DNA of 64,000 nt. Origin: Lysobacter sp. S4-A87. Lineage in GTDB: Bacteria > Pseudomonadota > Gammaproteobacteria > Xanthomonadales > Xanthomonadaceae. A program made the translations under genes and the position numbers. How positions within the stretch are numbered: position 1 is the stretch's first letter; each line of letters begins with the position of its first letter. The DNA is taken from NCBI RefSeq assembly GCF_022637455.1, contig NZ_CP093341.1, positions 2,976,001 to 3,040,000 on the forward strand, in the 5' to 3' direction. The notes under the pieces were generated by a model, which was given only the letters and a program-made list of their open reading frames with translations, was not told where the DNA came from and did not search any database. Below, piece by piece: positions 38,680 to 49,959 of the stretch.

Positions 38680-40185
38680 ATGAGCCTGTTCGTCGGTCTC
38701 GACGTTGGTACCCAGAGCGTCAAGCTGATTGCCTACGATGCGCAGGCACGCAAAGTCGTGGCCACGCACGGCCAGGCACTGGAGCTGATCGCCGGCGATG
38801 ACGGCAGCCGCGAGCAGCACGCGCAGTGGTGGATCGACGCGATCCGCGCCTGCTTCGCGCGCATGGAACCCGCGCAGCGTGCTCGCGTGACCGCGATCGG
38901 TGTCTCCGGGCAGCAGCACGGTTTCGTGCCAGTCGCTGCCGGCGGCGAAGTGCTCGCACCTGCCAAGCTGTGGTGCGACACCAGCACCACAGTCGAGTGC
39001 GACGAGATCATGGCCGCGGCCGGTGGCGCCAAGGGCTGCATCGCGCTGGCAGGCAATCCCATCCTGGCCGGTTACACCGCATCCAAGCTGCCGTGGACGC
39101 GCAAGCATCGGCCCGAGGTCTACTCGCGCCTGGCCGCGATCATGCTGCCGCACGACTATGTCAACTTCTGGCTGACCGGCGAGCGCTGGATGGAGTACGG
39201 CGATGCCTCCGGCACCGGCTGGCTCGACGTGCGCACGCGCCGTTGGTCCTCGCGCATGCTCGCCGCGACCGATGCGCAGCGCGATCTGTCGGCGATGCTT
39301 CCACCGCTGGTCGAGGCCGATGCCAGCTTCACGATCGCTGCGAAGATCGCCGACGAGCTGGGCCTGCCGCACGGCGTGCGCGTGGCCGCCGGCGGCGGCG
39401 ACAACATGATGGCCGCCATCGGCACCGGCAACGTTGCTTCCGGCGTGCTGAGCATGAGCCTGGGCACGTCCGGCACGCTGTTCGCCCACGCCGACCACCC
39501 GGTCGTCGACGAGGCCGGTGGCTGGGCCGCGTTCTGCTCGTCCACCGGTGGCTGGCTGCCGCTGATCTGCACGATGAACTGCACCGTCGCCACCGAGAGT
39601 GTCGCGCGCATGTTCGGCTTCAGCAGCCGCGACGGCGATGCGGTGATGGCCGGCACCGCGCCGGGCGCAGGCGGGCTGGTGATGCTGCCGTTCCTCAACG
39701 GCGAGCGCACGCCGGACCTGCCGCATGCGCGCGGTTCGCTGCACGGCATGGACTCGACCAACCTCACCCGCGGCAATGTCTACCGCGCAGCAATGGAAGG
39801 CGCTACCTACGCGCTCCGCTACGGCTACGACGCACTGACCGCAGCCGGCCTGCAGTTCGATGCCATCCGCCTGACCGGCGGGGGCAGCCAGAGCGCCGCC
39901 TGGCGGCAGATGGTGGCCGACGTGTTCGAGCTGCCGGTTGCCGTGCCGGAGCAGAGCGAGGGCGCCGCGTTCGGTGCTGCGCTGCAGGCGCTGTGGGCGC
40001 ACGGCCGCGCCAGCGGCGGTGGCGACGACATCGCCGCCATCGCGCGCGAGCACGTCGCCACCGACGAAGCTTCGATCGCACGCCCCGACGGCAACGCTGC
40101 CACCGCCTATCGCTCGCATTACCGCCAGTTCCGCCGCCACCTCGATGCGGCCATGCAGTCCCACGCCAACTCCAACAACCCCTGA
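38680..40185 (+). CDS. xylB: Xylulokinase
   Basis: The protein has 501 residues of the FGGY kinase family: [19 protein letters not shown] (first phosphate loop), [12 protein letters not shown] (substrate Met/His replaced by the usual QQHG), [27 protein letters not shown] with the catalytic Asp, [10 protein letters not shown]-type loop, and [20 protein letters not shown]. It phosphorylates D-xylulose with ATP. It is first in the xylBAE run, under a xyl-box, with a GGAAGG ribosome site. xylA follows after 52 nt. Confidence 0.96.
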   Translation: MSLFVGLDVGTQSVKLIAYDAQARKVVATHGQALELIAGDDGSREQHAQWWIDAIRACFARMEPAQRARVTAIGVSGQQHGFVPVAAGGEVLAPAKLWCDTSTTVECDEIMAAAGGAKGCIALAGNPILAGYTASKLPWTRKHRPEVYSRLAAIMLPHDYVNFWLTGERWMEYGDASGTGWLDVRTRRWSSRMLAATDAQRDLSAMLPPLVEADASFTIAAKIADELGLPHGVRVAAGGGDNMMAAIGTGNVASGVLSMSLGTSGTLFAHADHPVVDEAGGWAAFCSSTGGWLPLICTMNCTVATESVARMFGFSSRDGDAVMAGTAPGAGGLVMLPFLNGERTPDLPHARGSLHGMDSTNLTRGNVYRAAMEGATYALRYGYDALTAAGLQFDAIRLTGGGSQSAAWRQMVADVFELPVAVPEQSEGAAFGAALQALWAHGRASGGGDDIAAIAREHVATDEASIARPDGNAATAYRSHYRQFRRHLDAAMQSHANSNNP

Positions 40186-40237
40186 TTCCAGCCGGGCTGC
40201 CGCCCGCCACTCCTCACACCCGACAGTGATTCCCACC

Positions 40238-41575
40238 ATGACGACTCCCTTCATCGGCGCCCGCGAATACTTCCCCGGCATTGGCCGCATCCCGTTCGAG
40301 GGACGCGATTCCGACAACCCGCTGGCGTTCAAGCACTACGACGCCAACAAGCGCATCGGTGACAAGACGATGGCCGAGCACCTGCGTTTCGCGGTGTGCT
40401 ACTGGCACAGCTTCTGCAATGCCGGCCACGACCCGTTCGGTCCGGGCACGCGCGTCTATCCCTGGGATGCCGCCGCCACGCCGCTGGCTCGCGCTGAAGC
40501 CAAGGCCGATGCCTCGTTCGAGTTCTTCACCAAGCTCGGCGTGCCGTACTACTGCTTCCACGACATCGACCTGGCGCCCGACGCCGACGACATCGGCGAG
40601 TACGAGAAGAACGTCAAGCACATGGTCGCCATTGCCAAGGAGCGCCAGAAGGCGACCGGCATGAAGCTGCTGTGGGGCACGGCCAATCTCTTCAGCCACC
40701 CGCGCTACATGAACGGTGCCTCCACCAACCCTGACTTCGCCGTGGTCGCGCGCGCTGCCGTGCAGGTCAAGGCTGCGATCGAAGCCACGGTCGAACTGGG
40801 CGGCGAGAACTACGTGTTCTGGGGCGGCCGCGAAGGCTATGCCTCGCTTCACAACACCAACATGAAGCGCGAGCTGGCGCACTTCGGCCGCTTCCTGACG
40901 ATGGCGCGCGACTACGGCCGCAGCATCGGCTTCAAGGGCAACTTCCTCATCGAGCCCAAGCCGATGGAGCCGATGAAGCACCAGTACGACTTCGATTCGG
41001 CCACGGTGGTCGGCTTCCTGCGCGAGCACGGCCTGGACCAGGACTTCAAGCTCAACATCGAAGCCAACCACGCCACGCTGTCGGGCCACACCTTTGAGCA
41101 CGACCTGCAGGTCGCGTCCGATGCCGGCATGCTCGGCAGCATCGACGCCAACCGCGGCAACGCCCAGAACGGCTGGGACACCGACCAGTTCCCGACCGAC
41201 CTGTACGACACCGTCGGCGCGATGCTGGTGGTGCTGCGCCAGGGCGGCCTGCAGCCGGGCGGCCTCAACTTCGACGCCAAGGTGCGTCGCGAGTCGACCG
41301 ATGCCGACGATCTGTTCATCGCGCACATCGGTGGCATGGACGCGTTCGCGCGCGGCCTGGAAGTGGCGCACGCGCTGCTGACCAGGTCGCCGTGGGAGCA
41401 GTGGCGCGCCGAGCGGTACGCCAGCTTCGACAAGGGCGCAGGCAACGACTTCGCCTCCGGCAAGATGGACCTGGCGACGCTGAGCGAGCAGGCGCGCAAG
41501 GGCGCCGAGCCTGCCAAGATCAGCGGCAAGCAGGAGCGCTATGAGAACCTGCTCAACCAGTACCTGATGCGCTGA
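40238..41575 (+). CDS. xylA: Xylose isomerase
   Basis: The protein has 445 residues, normal for class-II xylose isomerases. Markers are [14 protein letters not shown] at the start, the substrate-site segment [12 protein letters not shown] (catalytic His/Asp), [27 protein letters not shown] and the metal ligands in [12 protein letters not shown] and DANRG. It converts D-xylose to D-xylulose in the cytoplasm with divalent metal. The ATG at 40238 begins the conserved domain; the longer frame upstream is the shadow of xylB. A hairpin follows the stop. Confidence 0.97.
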   Translation: MTTPFIGAREYFPGIGRIPFEGRDSDNPLAFKHYDANKRIGDKTMAEHLRFAVCYWHSFCNAGHDPFGPGTRVYPWDAAATPLARAEAKADASFEFFTKLGVPYYCFHDIDLAPDADDIGEYEKNVKHMVAIAKERQKATGMKLLWGTANLFSHPRYMNGASTNPDFAVVARAAVQVKAAIEATVELGGENYVFWGGREGYASLHNTNMKRELAHFGRFLTMARDYGRSIGFKGNFLIEPKPMEPMKHQYDFDSATVVGFLREHGLDQDFKLNIEANHATLSGHTFEHDLQVASDAGMLGSIDANRGNAQNGWDTDQFPTDLYDTVGAMLVVLRQGGLQPGGLNFDAKVRRESTDADDLFIAHIGGMDAFARGLEVAHALLTRSPWEQWRAERYASFDKGAGNDFASGKMDLATLSEQARKGAEPAKISGKQERYENLLNQYLMR

Positions 41576-41585
41576 GCGGCACAGG

Positions 41586-41614
41586 CCTTCCCCCGTTCCG
41601 GCGACGGGGGAAGG
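41586..41614. terminator. Hairpin between xylA and the xylose transporter gene
   Basis: CCTTCCCCCGT (41586-41596) and ACGGGGGAAGG (41604-41614) form a perfect 11-bp stem with a 7-nt loop, starting 10 nt after the xylA stop. No T-run follows, so it is more likely a stabilising or attenuating hairpin than a full stop between xylA and the transporter. Confidence 0.6.
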
Positions 41615-41676
41615 AAGGGAGGGTCACCGCGCCACGCGCGGTGACAGGGGGCCGGATCAACGATGAGGGGTAGGCC

Positions 41677-43110
41677 ATGAACAGCGCCACGCTCGAAAAC
41701 GCCACGTCCAACCACGACGCCGAGAACACCCGCCTGATCATCCTGGTCAGCTGCGTGGCCACCATCGGTGGCTTCCTGTTCGGTTTCGACAGCGGCGTGA
41801 TCAACGGCACCGTCGACGGATTGCAGCAGGCATTCGGTTCCAGCAAGGCCGGTCTCGGTTTCGAGGTTGCCTCTATGCTGCTGGGCTGCGCGATCGGCGC
41901 GTTCTTCGCCGGGCGCCTGGCCGATCGCTGGGGCCGACGCTCGGTGCTGATCATCTCGGCGGTGCTGTTCCTGTTGTCGGCGATTGGCGCCGGCGCGGCG
42001 GCGACCTCGTGGATGTTCGTCACCGCGCGCGTGCTCGGCGGCTTCGCCGTCGGTGCCGCCAGCGTGATGTCACCGGCCTACATCGCCGAAGTGGCCTCGG
42101 CGCGCTACCGCGGCCGCCTGGCCACGGTGCAGCAGATCGCGATCATCGGCGGCCTGTTCTGCGCCTTCCTCAGCAACTACCTGCTGGCCAAGGCCGCCGG
42201 TGCCTCGACCGAGGGCCTGTGGCTGGGCCAGGCCGCATGGCGCTGGATGTTCTGGGTGCAGGCGATCCCGTCGCTGCTGTTCCTGCTGTTGCTGCTGACG
42301 ATTCCGGAAAGCCCGCGCTACCTGGTGGTGAAGAAGCGCCAGGCCGACGCGCTGGCCGTGCTGACGCGCCTGTACGGCGCCTCGGAGGCGAAGGCGAAGC
42401 TGGCCGAGATCGATGCATCGCTGTCGGCCGACCATCACCGCCCGCAGTTGTCGGACCTGGTCAACAAGGCCACCGGCAAGATCCGCCCGATCGTCTGGAT
42501 CGGCATCGGCCTGGCCACGTTCCAGCAGCTGGTCGGCATCAACGTCGTCTTCTATTACGGCGCGGTGCTGTGGCAGGCGGTCGGCTTCTCCGAGAGCGAT
42601 GCGCTGCTGATCAACGTGCTGTCGGGTGCGCTCAGCATCGGTGCATGCCTGGTCACGGTGCTGCTGATCGACCGCATCGGTCGCAAGCCCTTGTTGTGGG
42701 TCGGCTCGGCCGGCATGGCGATCTCGCTGGCGCTGATGACGTGGGCCTTCACCACCGGATCGATCGACGCCAACCACAAGCTGGCGCTGTCGGATTCGAT
42801 GGGCACGCTGGCGCTGGTCGCGGCCAACGTCTACGTGATCTTCTTCAACATGTCCTGGGGCCCGGTGATGTGGGTGATGCTGGGCGAGATGTTCCCCAAC
42901 CAGATCCGCGGTTCGGGCCTGGCGGTCGCCGGTGCGGCGCAGTGGACATCCAACTTCGCCATCACAGTGACCTTCCCGATGCTGCTGGGAAGCATCGGCC
43001 TGGCCGGCGCCTACGGCATCTACACGGTGGCCGCGATCATCTCGGTGTTCTTCGTCCTGCGCTACGTCTACGAGACCAAGGGCAAGGAACTGGAACAGAT
43101 GGAAGGCTGA
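41677..43110 (+). CDS. xylE: Xylose/proton symporter, sugar-porter MFS family
   Basis: The protein has 477 residues and twelve helices. Sugar-porter motifs are present: LFGFDSGVINGTVDGLQ, FFAGRLADRWGRRSVLI, FAVGAASVMSPAYIAEVA, QAIPSLLFLLLLLTIPESPR (PESPR), FQQLVGINVVFYYG (QQxxGIN), DRIGRKPLLW and YVYETKGKELEQME (PETKG-like). It imports D-xylose with protons across the inner membrane. It is the third gene of xylBAE. The stop is followed by a short CCGGAGG...CTTCCGG hairpin before the convergent xylR. Confidence 0.92.
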   Translation: MNSATLENATSNHDAENTRLIILVSCVATIGGFLFGFDSGVINGTVDGLQQAFGSSKAGLGFEVASMLLGCAIGAFFAGRLADRWGRRSVLIISAVLFLLSAIGAGAAATSWMFVTARVLGGFAVGAASVMSPAYIAEVASARYRGRLATVQQIAIIGGLFCAFLSNYLLAKAAGASTEGLWLGQAAWRWMFWVQAIPSLLFLLLLLTIPESPRYLVVKKRQADALAVLTRLYGASEAKAKLAEIDASLSADHHRPQLSDLVNKATGKIRPIVWIGIGLATFQQLVGINVVFYYGAVLWQAVGFSESDALLINVLSGALSIGACLVTVLLIDRIGRKPLLWVGSAGMAISLALMTWAFTTGSIDANHKLALSDSMGTLALVAANVYVIFFNMSWGPVMWVMLGEMFPNQIRGSGLAVAGAAQWTSNFAITVTFPMLLGSIGLAGAYGIYTVAAIISVFFVLRYVYETKGKELEQMEG

Positions 43111-43145
43111 GCCGGAGGATGCTTCCGGTTCCGCCCCCACTGCCG

Positions 43146-43184
43146 GACGTACGCATGCATGACGTACGCATGCATGACGTTCGG
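43146..43184. repeat. Short tandem repeat, 15-bp unit
   Basis: Two exact copies of GACGTACGCATGCAT (43146-43160 and 43161-43175) and a third partial copy (43176-43184) lie in the 95-nt gap between the convergent transporter and xylR genes. Each unit contains the palindrome ATGCAT. It could be a slippage product; no function is evident. Confidence 0.7.
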
Positions 43185-43205
43185 ATCAAGCCGGCGGCGC
43201 AGACC

Positions 43206-44282
43206 TCAAGGGTCCTTGGCGTCGCCCGGCTTGGCCGGCGGCGCGACCGAGTCGCGCGACACGAGCTGGTGGGGCAGGACATGGTCGACCACCACGCGCG
43301 TGTTGCGATCCTTGCGGCGGATGTTGCGCAGCAGGATGTCGACCGCCGAATCGGCCATCGAGGCGATCGGCTGGTGGATGGTGGTGAGTTCCGGCCATAC
43401 CGTGGTCGCGGCCGAGGTGTCGTCGAAGCCGACAACCGACAGGTCGCGCGGCACGTCGAGCCCCCGCCGGTGCGCGACCGAGATGACCGCCGAGGCCATG
43501 TCGTCGTTGCTGGCGAAGATCGCGGTGGGTGGCTTGCGCAGCCCCAGCAGCTTTTCCGTGGCGTCGAGACCCGAGCGATAGGTGAAGTAGCCCTGCTGGA
43601 CCAGAGCCGAATCCAGCGCGATACCGGCTTCGCTCATTGCGGCCTGGAAACCCTCGTATCGGCGCGCGCTGGCAGTCTGGTTCGGATTGCCCTTGATGTA
43701 GCCGATGCGGGTATGGCCGAGCGCGATCAGGTGCGCGGTGATCTCGCGGCTGGCATGGAAGTCGTCGATGCGGACGCTGGAGATTTCCTGGCTGAAGCGA
43801 CCCGACGCAATCGCCACCACCGATACGCCGGCGCTGACCAGTTCCGAAACCACCGCCTTGGATTCGCACAGCGGCGGCGGCAGGATCGCGCCGGCCACGG
43901 TCTTGGCCAGCGCACGCGCGGCATGGCGCTGCTGCTCGGCGTCGAAGTTTTCCCAGGTGTCGATGACCAGCTGCGCCGCGGTACGCGATGCACCGTTCAG
44001 CGCACCCACCAGCAGCTCGCGCAGGTACGCGGCGCTGGGGTTGGTGTAGATCAGCGCGATGCGGGTGTCCTGCGCCGCGGCCAGCGAGCTGGCGGCCTGG
44101 TTGGGCGTGTAGCCCAGCTCGCGCACGGCCTGGGTGACGCGCTCGCGGGTGGACTCGCGGACCTTGCCGTAGCCATTGACGACGCGCGACACGGTCATAG
44201 GCGAGACGTTGGCGAGCGCCGCGACCTCGTCGATGGTGACGGCGCGTCCCTTGCGGCGGACCGATTTCTTGGGCTTCTCCAA
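43206..44282 (-). CDS. xylR: LacI-family regulator, XylR of the xylan regulon
   Basis: The protein has 358 residues. The DNA-binding head is [20 protein letters not shown] with the hinge [10 protein letters not shown]. The sensor domain follows ([21 protein letters not shown] through [20 protein letters not shown], then [20 protein letters not shown]). It sits between the xylBAE genes and the glucuronoxylan operon, the usual place of the Xanthomonas xylan repressor. The expected targets are the xyl-box at 38647 and the similar site at 17890. It is divergent from the GH67 operon by 95 nt, in which I could not find a xyl-box. Confidence 0.88.
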   Translation of the reverse strand: MEKPKKSVRRKGRAVTIDEVAALANVSPMTVSRVVNGYGKVRESTRERVTQAVRELGYTPNQAASSLAAAQDTRIALIYTNPSAAYLRELLVGALNGASRTAAQLVIDTWENFDAEQQRHAARALAKTVAGAILPPPLCESKAVVSELVSAGVSVVAIASGRFSQEISSVRIDDFHASREITAHLIALGHTRIGYIKGNPNQTASARRYEGFQAAMSEAGIALDSALVQQGYFTYRSGLDATEKLLGLRKPPTAIFASNDDMASAVISVAHRRGLDVPRDLSVVGFDDTSAATTVWPELTTIHQPIASMADSAVDILLRNIRRKDRNTRVVVDHVLPHQLVSRDSVAPPAKPGDAKDP

Positions 44283-44377
44283 CGTTCCTTCCTTCGCTCT
44301 GCTTGGGTCGGCGCAGACGTTCTCACCAACGTGGTCTCAATCAACGCGAGCACAACCAACGTGACATCGGACAAGGC

Positions 44378-46630
44378 ATGACAGCAAACCACATGGTACC
44401 GACAACCGCTGCCAGCAGCGAACGCACGCCGCCGATGGCGGGGACGAAGCGGCGGCTGCGCCAGGCCTTCCATCGCCTGGGCCTGGCCGGTGTCGCCATG
44501 GTGGCCCTGTTCGCGGCGCTGTCGGCGGCGCCGGTCGCGCACGCCGAGGATGGCTACGACCTGTGGCTGCGCTACCGGCCACTGCCTGCCGATCGTGCCG
44601 CGGCCTACCGCGCGCAGGCCTCGCAGCTGGTCATGGCCGCTTCGACGCCGACCCAGGCCGCGACCCGTAACGAACTGCTGCGCGGCCTGTCCGGGCTGCT
44701 GGGCACGGCACCGGCGGTATCGGATCCGGTCAGCGCAGACGGTGCCGTCATCGTCGGCACGCCGGCCTCCTCGCCGCTGGTGGCCGGGCTGCGCCTGAAG
44801 CTGCAGGACCTGGGCCGGGAGGGCTACCTGATCCGCAGCGTCAGCGTCGACGGTCATCGCGCCACGGTCATTGCCGCCAATGAAGACGTCGGTGCGCTTT
44901 ACGGCGCGTTCCATTTCCTGCGCCTGGTGCAGACCGCGCAGCCGCTGGCAGCGCTCGACCTGCGCCAGGCCCCGCGCGCGCAACTGCGCGTGCTCAACCA
45001 CTGGGACAACCTGGACCGTTCGGTCGAACGCGGCTACGCCGGCGAATCGATCTGGGACTGGCACAAGCTGCCCGACTACCTCGACCCGCGCTACACCGAT
45101 TACGCCCGCGCCAATGCCTCGCTCGGCATCAACGGCACCGTGCTGAACAACGTCAACGCCAACGCGCTGAGCCTGACGCCGATGTACCTGGAGAAGGCGG
45201 CGGCGCTGGCCGGCGTGTTCCGGCCCTATGGCATCCGCGTCTACCTCAGTGCGCGCTTCAGCGCGCCGATCGAGGTCGGTGGACTCAAGACCGCCGACCC
45301 GCTCGATCCGCAGGTGCAGCGCTGGTGGCGCGACAAGGCCGACGAGATCTACAAGGTCATTCCCGACTTCGGCGGCTTCCTGGTCAAGGCCAACTCCGAG
45401 GGCCAGCCCGGCCCACAGGATTACGGCCGCACACACGCCGACGGCGCCAACATGCTCGCCGACGCGGTCAAGCCGCACGGCGGCGTGGTGATGTGGCGTG
45501 CGTTCGTCTACTCGCACGAGGAGCCGGACGACCGCGCCAAGCAGGCCTACAGCGAGTTCGTGCCGCTCGACGGCAAGTTCCGCGACAACGTCATCGTGCA
45601 GGTCAAGAACGGCGCCATCGACTTCCAGCCGCGCGAGCCGTTCCATCCGCTGTTCGGCGCGATGCCGAAGACGCCGCTGATGATGGAGTTCCAGATCACC
45701 AAGGAGTACCTGGGCTTCGCCACGCACCTGGCCTATCTGGGGCCGATGTACCAGGAGACCCTGGAAGCCGACACCCACCGTCGCGGCAAGGGTTCGACCG
45801 TAGCCAAGGTCGTTGACGGTTCGCTGCACAAGTACGCGCTGACCGGCATGGCCGGCGTCGCCAACATCGGTTCGGACCGCAACTGGAGCGGATCGCAGTT
45901 CGACCAGGCCAACTGGTATGTCTTCGGACGCATGGCCTGGGATCCGTCGCTCAAGGCCAAACCTATCGCCGAGGAATGGGCGCGGATGACGTTCTCCAAC
46001 GACGCCGACGTGGTGAACCCGATCGTCGGGATGATGATGGGCTCGCGCGAAGCGGTGGTCGACTACATGACGCCGCTCGGCCTGCATCACCTGATGGGCA
46101 ACGGTCACCACTATGGTCCCGGTCCCTGGGTGTCGGGCGGACCGCGCGCCGACTGGACCTCGGTCTACTACCACCGCGCCAACCGCGACGGCATCGGCTT
46201 CGACCGCAGTGCCAGCGGCACCAATGCCGTGGCCCAGTACGCGCCGCCGGTGGCGCGTGAGTTCGGCGATACCGAGCGCGTGCCGGAGAAGTACCTGCTC
46301 TGGTTCCACCACGTGCCGTGGGATTACCGCACGCAGTCTGGCCGCACCCTTTGGGACGAGCTTGTGAACCGCTACACGCACGGCGTCGACGGCGTGAAGC
46401 AGATGGAGCAGACCTGGCAGGGGCTGGGCGGCCGCATCGATGCCGAGCGCCACGCCCAGATCGCCACCTTCCTGTCGATCCAGGAGAAGGAGGCGCAGTG
46501 GTGGCGCGACGCCAGCATCGCCTACTTCCAGACGTTCTCGCAGCGGCCGTTGCCGGAAGGCCAGGCGGCGCCCGCGCATCCGCTCGAGTACTACGAGGCA
46601 CTTTCCTTTCCCTTTGCGCCGGGTCACTGA
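44378..46630 (+). CDS. aguA: GH67 alpha-glucuronidase, exported
   Basis: The protein has 750 residues from the ATG at 44378. A signal ([18 protein letters not shown]) precedes the GH67 enzyme. Markers are [86 protein letters not shown] and [14 protein letters not shown]. It removes 4-O-methyl-glucuronic acid from the non-reducing end of xylo-oligosaccharides in the periplasm. It starts an operon of esterase, manD, GH43, GH3 and uxuB. The released glucuronate goes to UxaC, UxuB and ManD. Confidence 0.95.
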   Translation: MTANHMVPTTAASSERTPPMAGTKRRLRQAFHRLGLAGVAMVALFAALSAAPVAHAEDGYDLWLRYRPLPADRAAAYRAQASQLVMAASTPTQAATRNELLRGLSGLLGTAPAVSDPVSADGAVIVGTPASSPLVAGLRLKLQDLGREGYLIRSVSVDGHRATVIAANEDVGALYGAFHFLRLVQTAQPLAALDLRQAPRAQLRVLNHWDNLDRSVERGYAGESIWDWHKLPDYLDPRYTDYARANASLGINGTVLNNVNANALSLTPMYLEKAAALAGVFRPYGIRVYLSARFSAPIEVGGLKTADPLDPQVQRWWRDKADEIYKVIPDFGGFLVKANSEGQPGPQDYGRTHADGANMLADAVKPHGGVVMWRAFVYSHEEPDDRAKQAYSEFVPLDGKFRDNVIVQVKNGAIDFQPREPFHPLFGAMPKTPLMMEFQITKEYLGFATHLAYLGPMYQETLEADTHRRGKGSTVAKVVDGSLHKYALTGMAGVANIGSDRNWSGSQFDQANWYVFGRMAWDPSLKAKPIAEEWARMTFSNDADVVNPIVGMMMGSREAVVDYMTPLGLHHLMGNGHHYGPGPWVSGGPRADWTSVYYHRANRDGIGFDRSASGTNAVAQYAPPVAREFGDTERVPEKYLLWFHHVPWDYRTQSGRTLWDELVNRYTHGVDGVKQMEQTWQGLGGRIDAERHAQIATFLSIQEKEAQWWRDASIAYFQTFSQRPLPEGQAAPAHPLEYYEALSFPFAPGH

Positions 46631-46636
46631 GCCAGC

Positions 46637-48673
46637 ATGAAATCCACCGCATCGAACCCATTGCGTCTCCCGCGTGCCGGCGCGCTCGTGCTGGCGCTGT
46701 TGGCGGCATCGGCGGCACACGCCGGCAGCAACGCCCACGAACCATTGCAGGACCAGCCCGGTACGACGACGACCGAGCGCAGGCCGGCACCGCTGCTGCA
46801 CGAGATGTTCCAGGACCACGCAGTCCTGCAGCGCAATGCACCGATCCGGGTGTGGGGGCAGGCGGGGCCGGGGCAGGTGGTGAAGGTGACACTCGCGCGC
46901 AAGCAGGCCAATGCCCGCGCCGACGAGAACGGCCGCTGGCAGGCGACCTTGCCGCCGATGGCGGCGGGCGGCCCGTACACGCTCAACTTGAGCGCGCAGG
47001 GCGGCATGAAACAGACCGTCGACGACGTGATGGTCGGCGAGGTCTGGCTGTGCTCCGGCCAGTCCAACATGGTGTTGCAGGTGCATCGCACGCTGGACTC
47101 GCGCGCCGAGATCGCCGGATCGGGCAACGACAGCATCCGCATGCTCACCGTCGGCGAAACCGGCAGCGTCACGCCGCTGGAACACTTCGCCACCCAGGTG
47201 AAGTGGCTCAAGGCGTCACCGGAGACCGTGCCGGATTTCTCCGCGGCGTGCTTCTACTACGCGCGCGAACTGCAGAAGACCGTCAAGGTGCCGATGGGCC
47301 TGGTCACCGCGGCCTGGGGCGGCTCGCGCATCCAGGCCTGGACCAGCGGCGAGGCGCTGCGTGCCTCGGGCCAGTACGACGACGAGCTCGACGTGCTGGC
47401 GGCTTACTCGCGTGACCCTATTGCCGCGGTCGGTCAATGGGGCGAGGTCTGGGCCAAGTGGTGGCGCGGTCGCAAGGAGTTCAAGGCTGGCGATGAGCCG
47501 TGGGCGGCCAATTACGCCGCAACCGAAGGCTGGCGCAACGCGCCGCGCGCGCTGGGTCCGTGGGAGGAGTGGGGCGTGAAGGACCTGGCCGAATACGACG
47601 GCCTGGTCTGGTTCCGCACCTCTGTAAAACTCACCGGACAGCAGGCCGCGCAGGACGCGGTGCTGCTGCTGGGTTCGATCGATGAAGTCGACATGACCTG
47701 GGTCAACGGCCATGGCGTCGGCAGCACGTATGGACCAGGCTCCGGACGCGAGTACCCATTGCCGCCGGGATTGCTGAAGGCCGGCGACAACTCGGTCACC
47801 ATCAACGTGCTCGACACCTATCGCGCCGGTGGCATGAGCGGTCCGGCATCGGCGTATGCGATCCGGTTCAAGGACGGCACGAGCGTGCCGCTCGATCCGG
47901 CGTGGAAGTACCGCCCGGCCCCGGGCCACGACTGGCCGCCCCGCGCGCCGTGGCAGACCGCCGCAGGCCTGTCGACGCTCTACAACGGCATGATCGCGCC
48001 GATCGGCAAGTACGGTTTCCGCGGCATGCTCTGGTACCAGGGCGAGTCGAACACCTTCGAAGCCGACCGCTATGCCGACCTGCTGCGCATGTGGCGCAAG
48101 GACTGGCGCTCGCGCTTCGGCGCCGACCTGCCGGTGCTGGTCATCCAGCTGGCCGGCTTTGGCATGCCCAAGCCGCAGCCAACCGAAAGCGGTTGGGCCG
48201 AACTGCGCGAAGCGCAGCGCATCGTCGCCAACGAGGATGCCAATAGCGGCCTGGCGGTGGCGATCGACATCGGCGACCGCTACGACATCCATCCGCCGAA
48301 CAAGCAGGAACTCGGACGCCGTCTCGCCCGCGCCGCGCGCCACGTGATCTATCGCGGCAAGCAGCCGCCGTCTGGGCCAGTGCCGGCGTCGGCCACGCGC
48401 GAGGGCGGTGCGGTGAAGCTGGTCTTCGCCGACGTCAGCAATGGCCTGGTCGCATTCGGCGCTGACGGTCCGATCGGCTTCGAACTGTGTGGCGCGGCGA
48501 AGGACAGCTGCCACTACGCCGATGCCCGCATCAGTGGCGACACGGTGACGCTGCGCGCGCCGAACGCAGTGGATGTCACGCGCGTGCGTTATTGCTGGGC
48601 CGATGGCCCGGTCTGCACCCTCTTTGACGGCGCCGGCCTGCCGGCGGGTCCGTTCGAAACCCCGATCAAGTAA
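46637..48673 (+). CDS. SGNH acetylesterase (sialate O-acetylesterase family)
   Basis: The protein has 678 residues with a signal ([15 protein letters not shown]). The SGNH blocks are [11 protein letters not shown] (nucleophile Ser), [11 protein letters not shown] (Gly block), [10 protein letters not shown] (Asn block) and [15 protein letters not shown] (Asp and His). A beta-sandwich insert sits between blocks (about 300-420, [13 protein letters not shown] through [10 protein letters not shown]). In this operon the likely substrate is acetyl groups on xylo-oligosaccharides, as in known xylan-cluster acetylesterases. It starts 6 nt after the GH67 stop. Confidence 0.88.
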   Translation: MKSTASNPLRLPRAGALVLALLAASAAHAGSNAHEPLQDQPGTTTTERRPAPLLHEMFQDHAVLQRNAPIRVWGQAGPGQVVKVTLARKQANARADENGRWQATLPPMAAGGPYTLNLSAQGGMKQTVDDVMVGEVWLCSGQSNMVLQVHRTLDSRAEIAGSGNDSIRMLTVGETGSVTPLEHFATQVKWLKASPETVPDFSAACFYYARELQKTVKVPMGLVTAAWGGSRIQAWTSGEALRASGQYDDELDVLAAYSRDPIAAVGQWGEVWAKWWRGRKEFKAGDEPWAANYAATEGWRNAPRALGPWEEWGVKDLAEYDGLVWFRTSVKLTGQQAAQDAVLLLGSIDEVDMTWVNGHGVGSTYGPGSGREYPLPPGLLKAGDNSVTINVLDTYRAGGMSGPASAYAIRFKDGTSVPLDPAWKYRPAPGHDWPPRAPWQTAAGLSTLYNGMIAPIGKYGFRGMLWYQGESNTFEADRYADLLRMWRKDWRSRFGADLPVLVIQLAGFGMPKPQPTESGWAELREAQRIVANEDANSGLAVAIDIGDRYDIHPPNKQELGRRLARAARHVIYRGKQPPSGPVPASATREGGAVKLVFADVSNGLVAFGADGPIGFELCGAAKDSCHYADARISGDTVTLRAPNAVDVTRVRYCWADGPVCTLFDGAGLPAGPFETPIK

Positions 48674-48696
48674 CTGCATCCAGCCCGAGTGATTCG

Positions 48697-49959
48697 ATGA
48701 TGAGCACGAACCCCCAAACCGAAACCACTACGCACGGCTCCTCGCGTGACCGCGAGATCGTCGATGCGCGCGTCATCGTCACCTGCCCGGGGCGCAACTT
48801 CGTCACGCTGCGGATCGAGACCCGCTCGGGCGTGGTCGGCCTCGGCGATGCGACGCTCAACGGCCGCGAGCTGGCGGTGGCGTCCTACCTTCAGGACCAC
48901 CTGGTGCCGAACCTGATCGGCCGCGATGCCGGCCGCATCGAGGACATCTGGCAGTTCTTCTATCGCGGCGCCTACTGGCGCCGGGGCCCGGTGACGATGA
49001 CCGCCATTGCCGCGGTCGACGTCGCGCTGTGGGACATCCTCGGCAAGATGGCCGGCCTGCCGCTGTACCAGCTGCTCGGCGGACGCTCGCGCGAAGGCGC
49101 GCTGGTCTACGCCCACGCCAATGGCCGCGACATCAGCGAGGCCAGCGAGGAAGTCGGCAAGTACCGCGAGAAAGGCTTCCTCGCCGTGCGCGCGCAGTGC
49201 GGCGTGCCCGGCGTGAAGAAGGCCTACGGCATCTCCAGCGGTGGCAAGCCCTATGAGCCGGCCGAAAGCGAACTGCCTGCCGAGACGGTGTGGTCGACGC
49301 CGAAGTACCTGGAAGTGGTGCCAAAGCTCTTCGAGCGCCTGCGCGCCGACCACGGCAACGACGTCGAGCTGCTGCACGACGTCCACCACCGGCTGAGCCC
49401 GATCGAAGCCGCGCGCCTGGCCCGCGACGTCGAGCCGTACCGCCTGTTCTGGCTGGAGGACGCCACGCCGGCGGAGAACCAGAAGTCGTTCGAGCTGATC
49501 CGCCAGCACTCGGTCACGCCGCTGGCGGTGGGCGAGGTATTCAATTCGATCTGGGACTGCAAGCACCTGATCGAGAACCAGCTGATCGATTACATCCGCA
49601 CGACCATCGTGCACGGCGGCGGCATCACGCATCTGCGCCGCCTGGCCGACTTCGCCGGACTGCACCAGGTGCGCACCGGCTTCCACGGCGCCACCGACCT
49701 TTCGCCGGTGTGCATGGGCGCGGCCCTGCACTTCGATACCTGGGTGCCGAACTTCGGCATCCAGGAGTACATGTTCCATTCCGAAGAGGCCAACGAAGTG
49801 TTCCCGCACGACTACGTGTTCCGCGACGGACGCCTGCACGTCGGCGACACCCCGGGCCACGGCGTCACCATCGACGAGAAGCTCGCCGCGCGCTACCCGT
49901 ACTCGCCCAAGCAGTTGCCGATCGCGCGCCTGGAAGACGGCGCGATGTGGGACTGGTGA
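48697..49959 (+). CDS. manD: D-mannonate dehydratase (enolase superfamily, ManD)
   Basis: The protein has 420 residues. The sequence shows the ManD pattern: [35 protein letters not shown], the catalytic segment [10 protein letters not shown], metal ligands in [11 protein letters not shown] and [23 protein letters not shown], and [15 protein letters not shown]-type end motif. It dehydrates D-mannonate to 2-keto-3-deoxygluconate. Together with UxaC and UxuB it completes the glucuronate route in this window. The GH43 start overlaps its TGA. Confidence 0.95.
   Translation: MMSTNPQTETTTHGSSRDREIVDARVIVTCPGRNFVTLRIETRSGVVGLGDATLNGRELAVASYLQDHLVPNLIGRDAGRIEDIWQFFYRGAYWRRGPVTMTAIAAVDVALWDILGKMAGLPLYQLLGGRSREGALVYAHANGRDISEASEEVGKYREKGFLAVRAQCGVPGVKKAYGISSGGKPYEPAESELPAETVWSTPKYLEVVPKLFERLRADHGNDVELLHDVHHRLSPIEAARLARDVEPYRLFWLEDATPAENQKSFELIRQHSVTPLAVGEVFNSIWDCKHLIENQLIDYIRTTIVHGGGITHLRRLADFAGLHQVRTGFHGATDLSPVCMGAALHFDTWVPNFGIQEYMFHSEEANEVFPHDYVFRDGRLHVGDTPGHGVTIDEKLAARYPYSPKQLPIARLEDGAMWDW

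Noticed and set aside
44195-47185. 996-codon minus-strand frame across the GH67 and esterase genes
   Set aside because: It runs against two well-supported enzymes and through the xylR start; its composition is that of a high-GC shadow frame.
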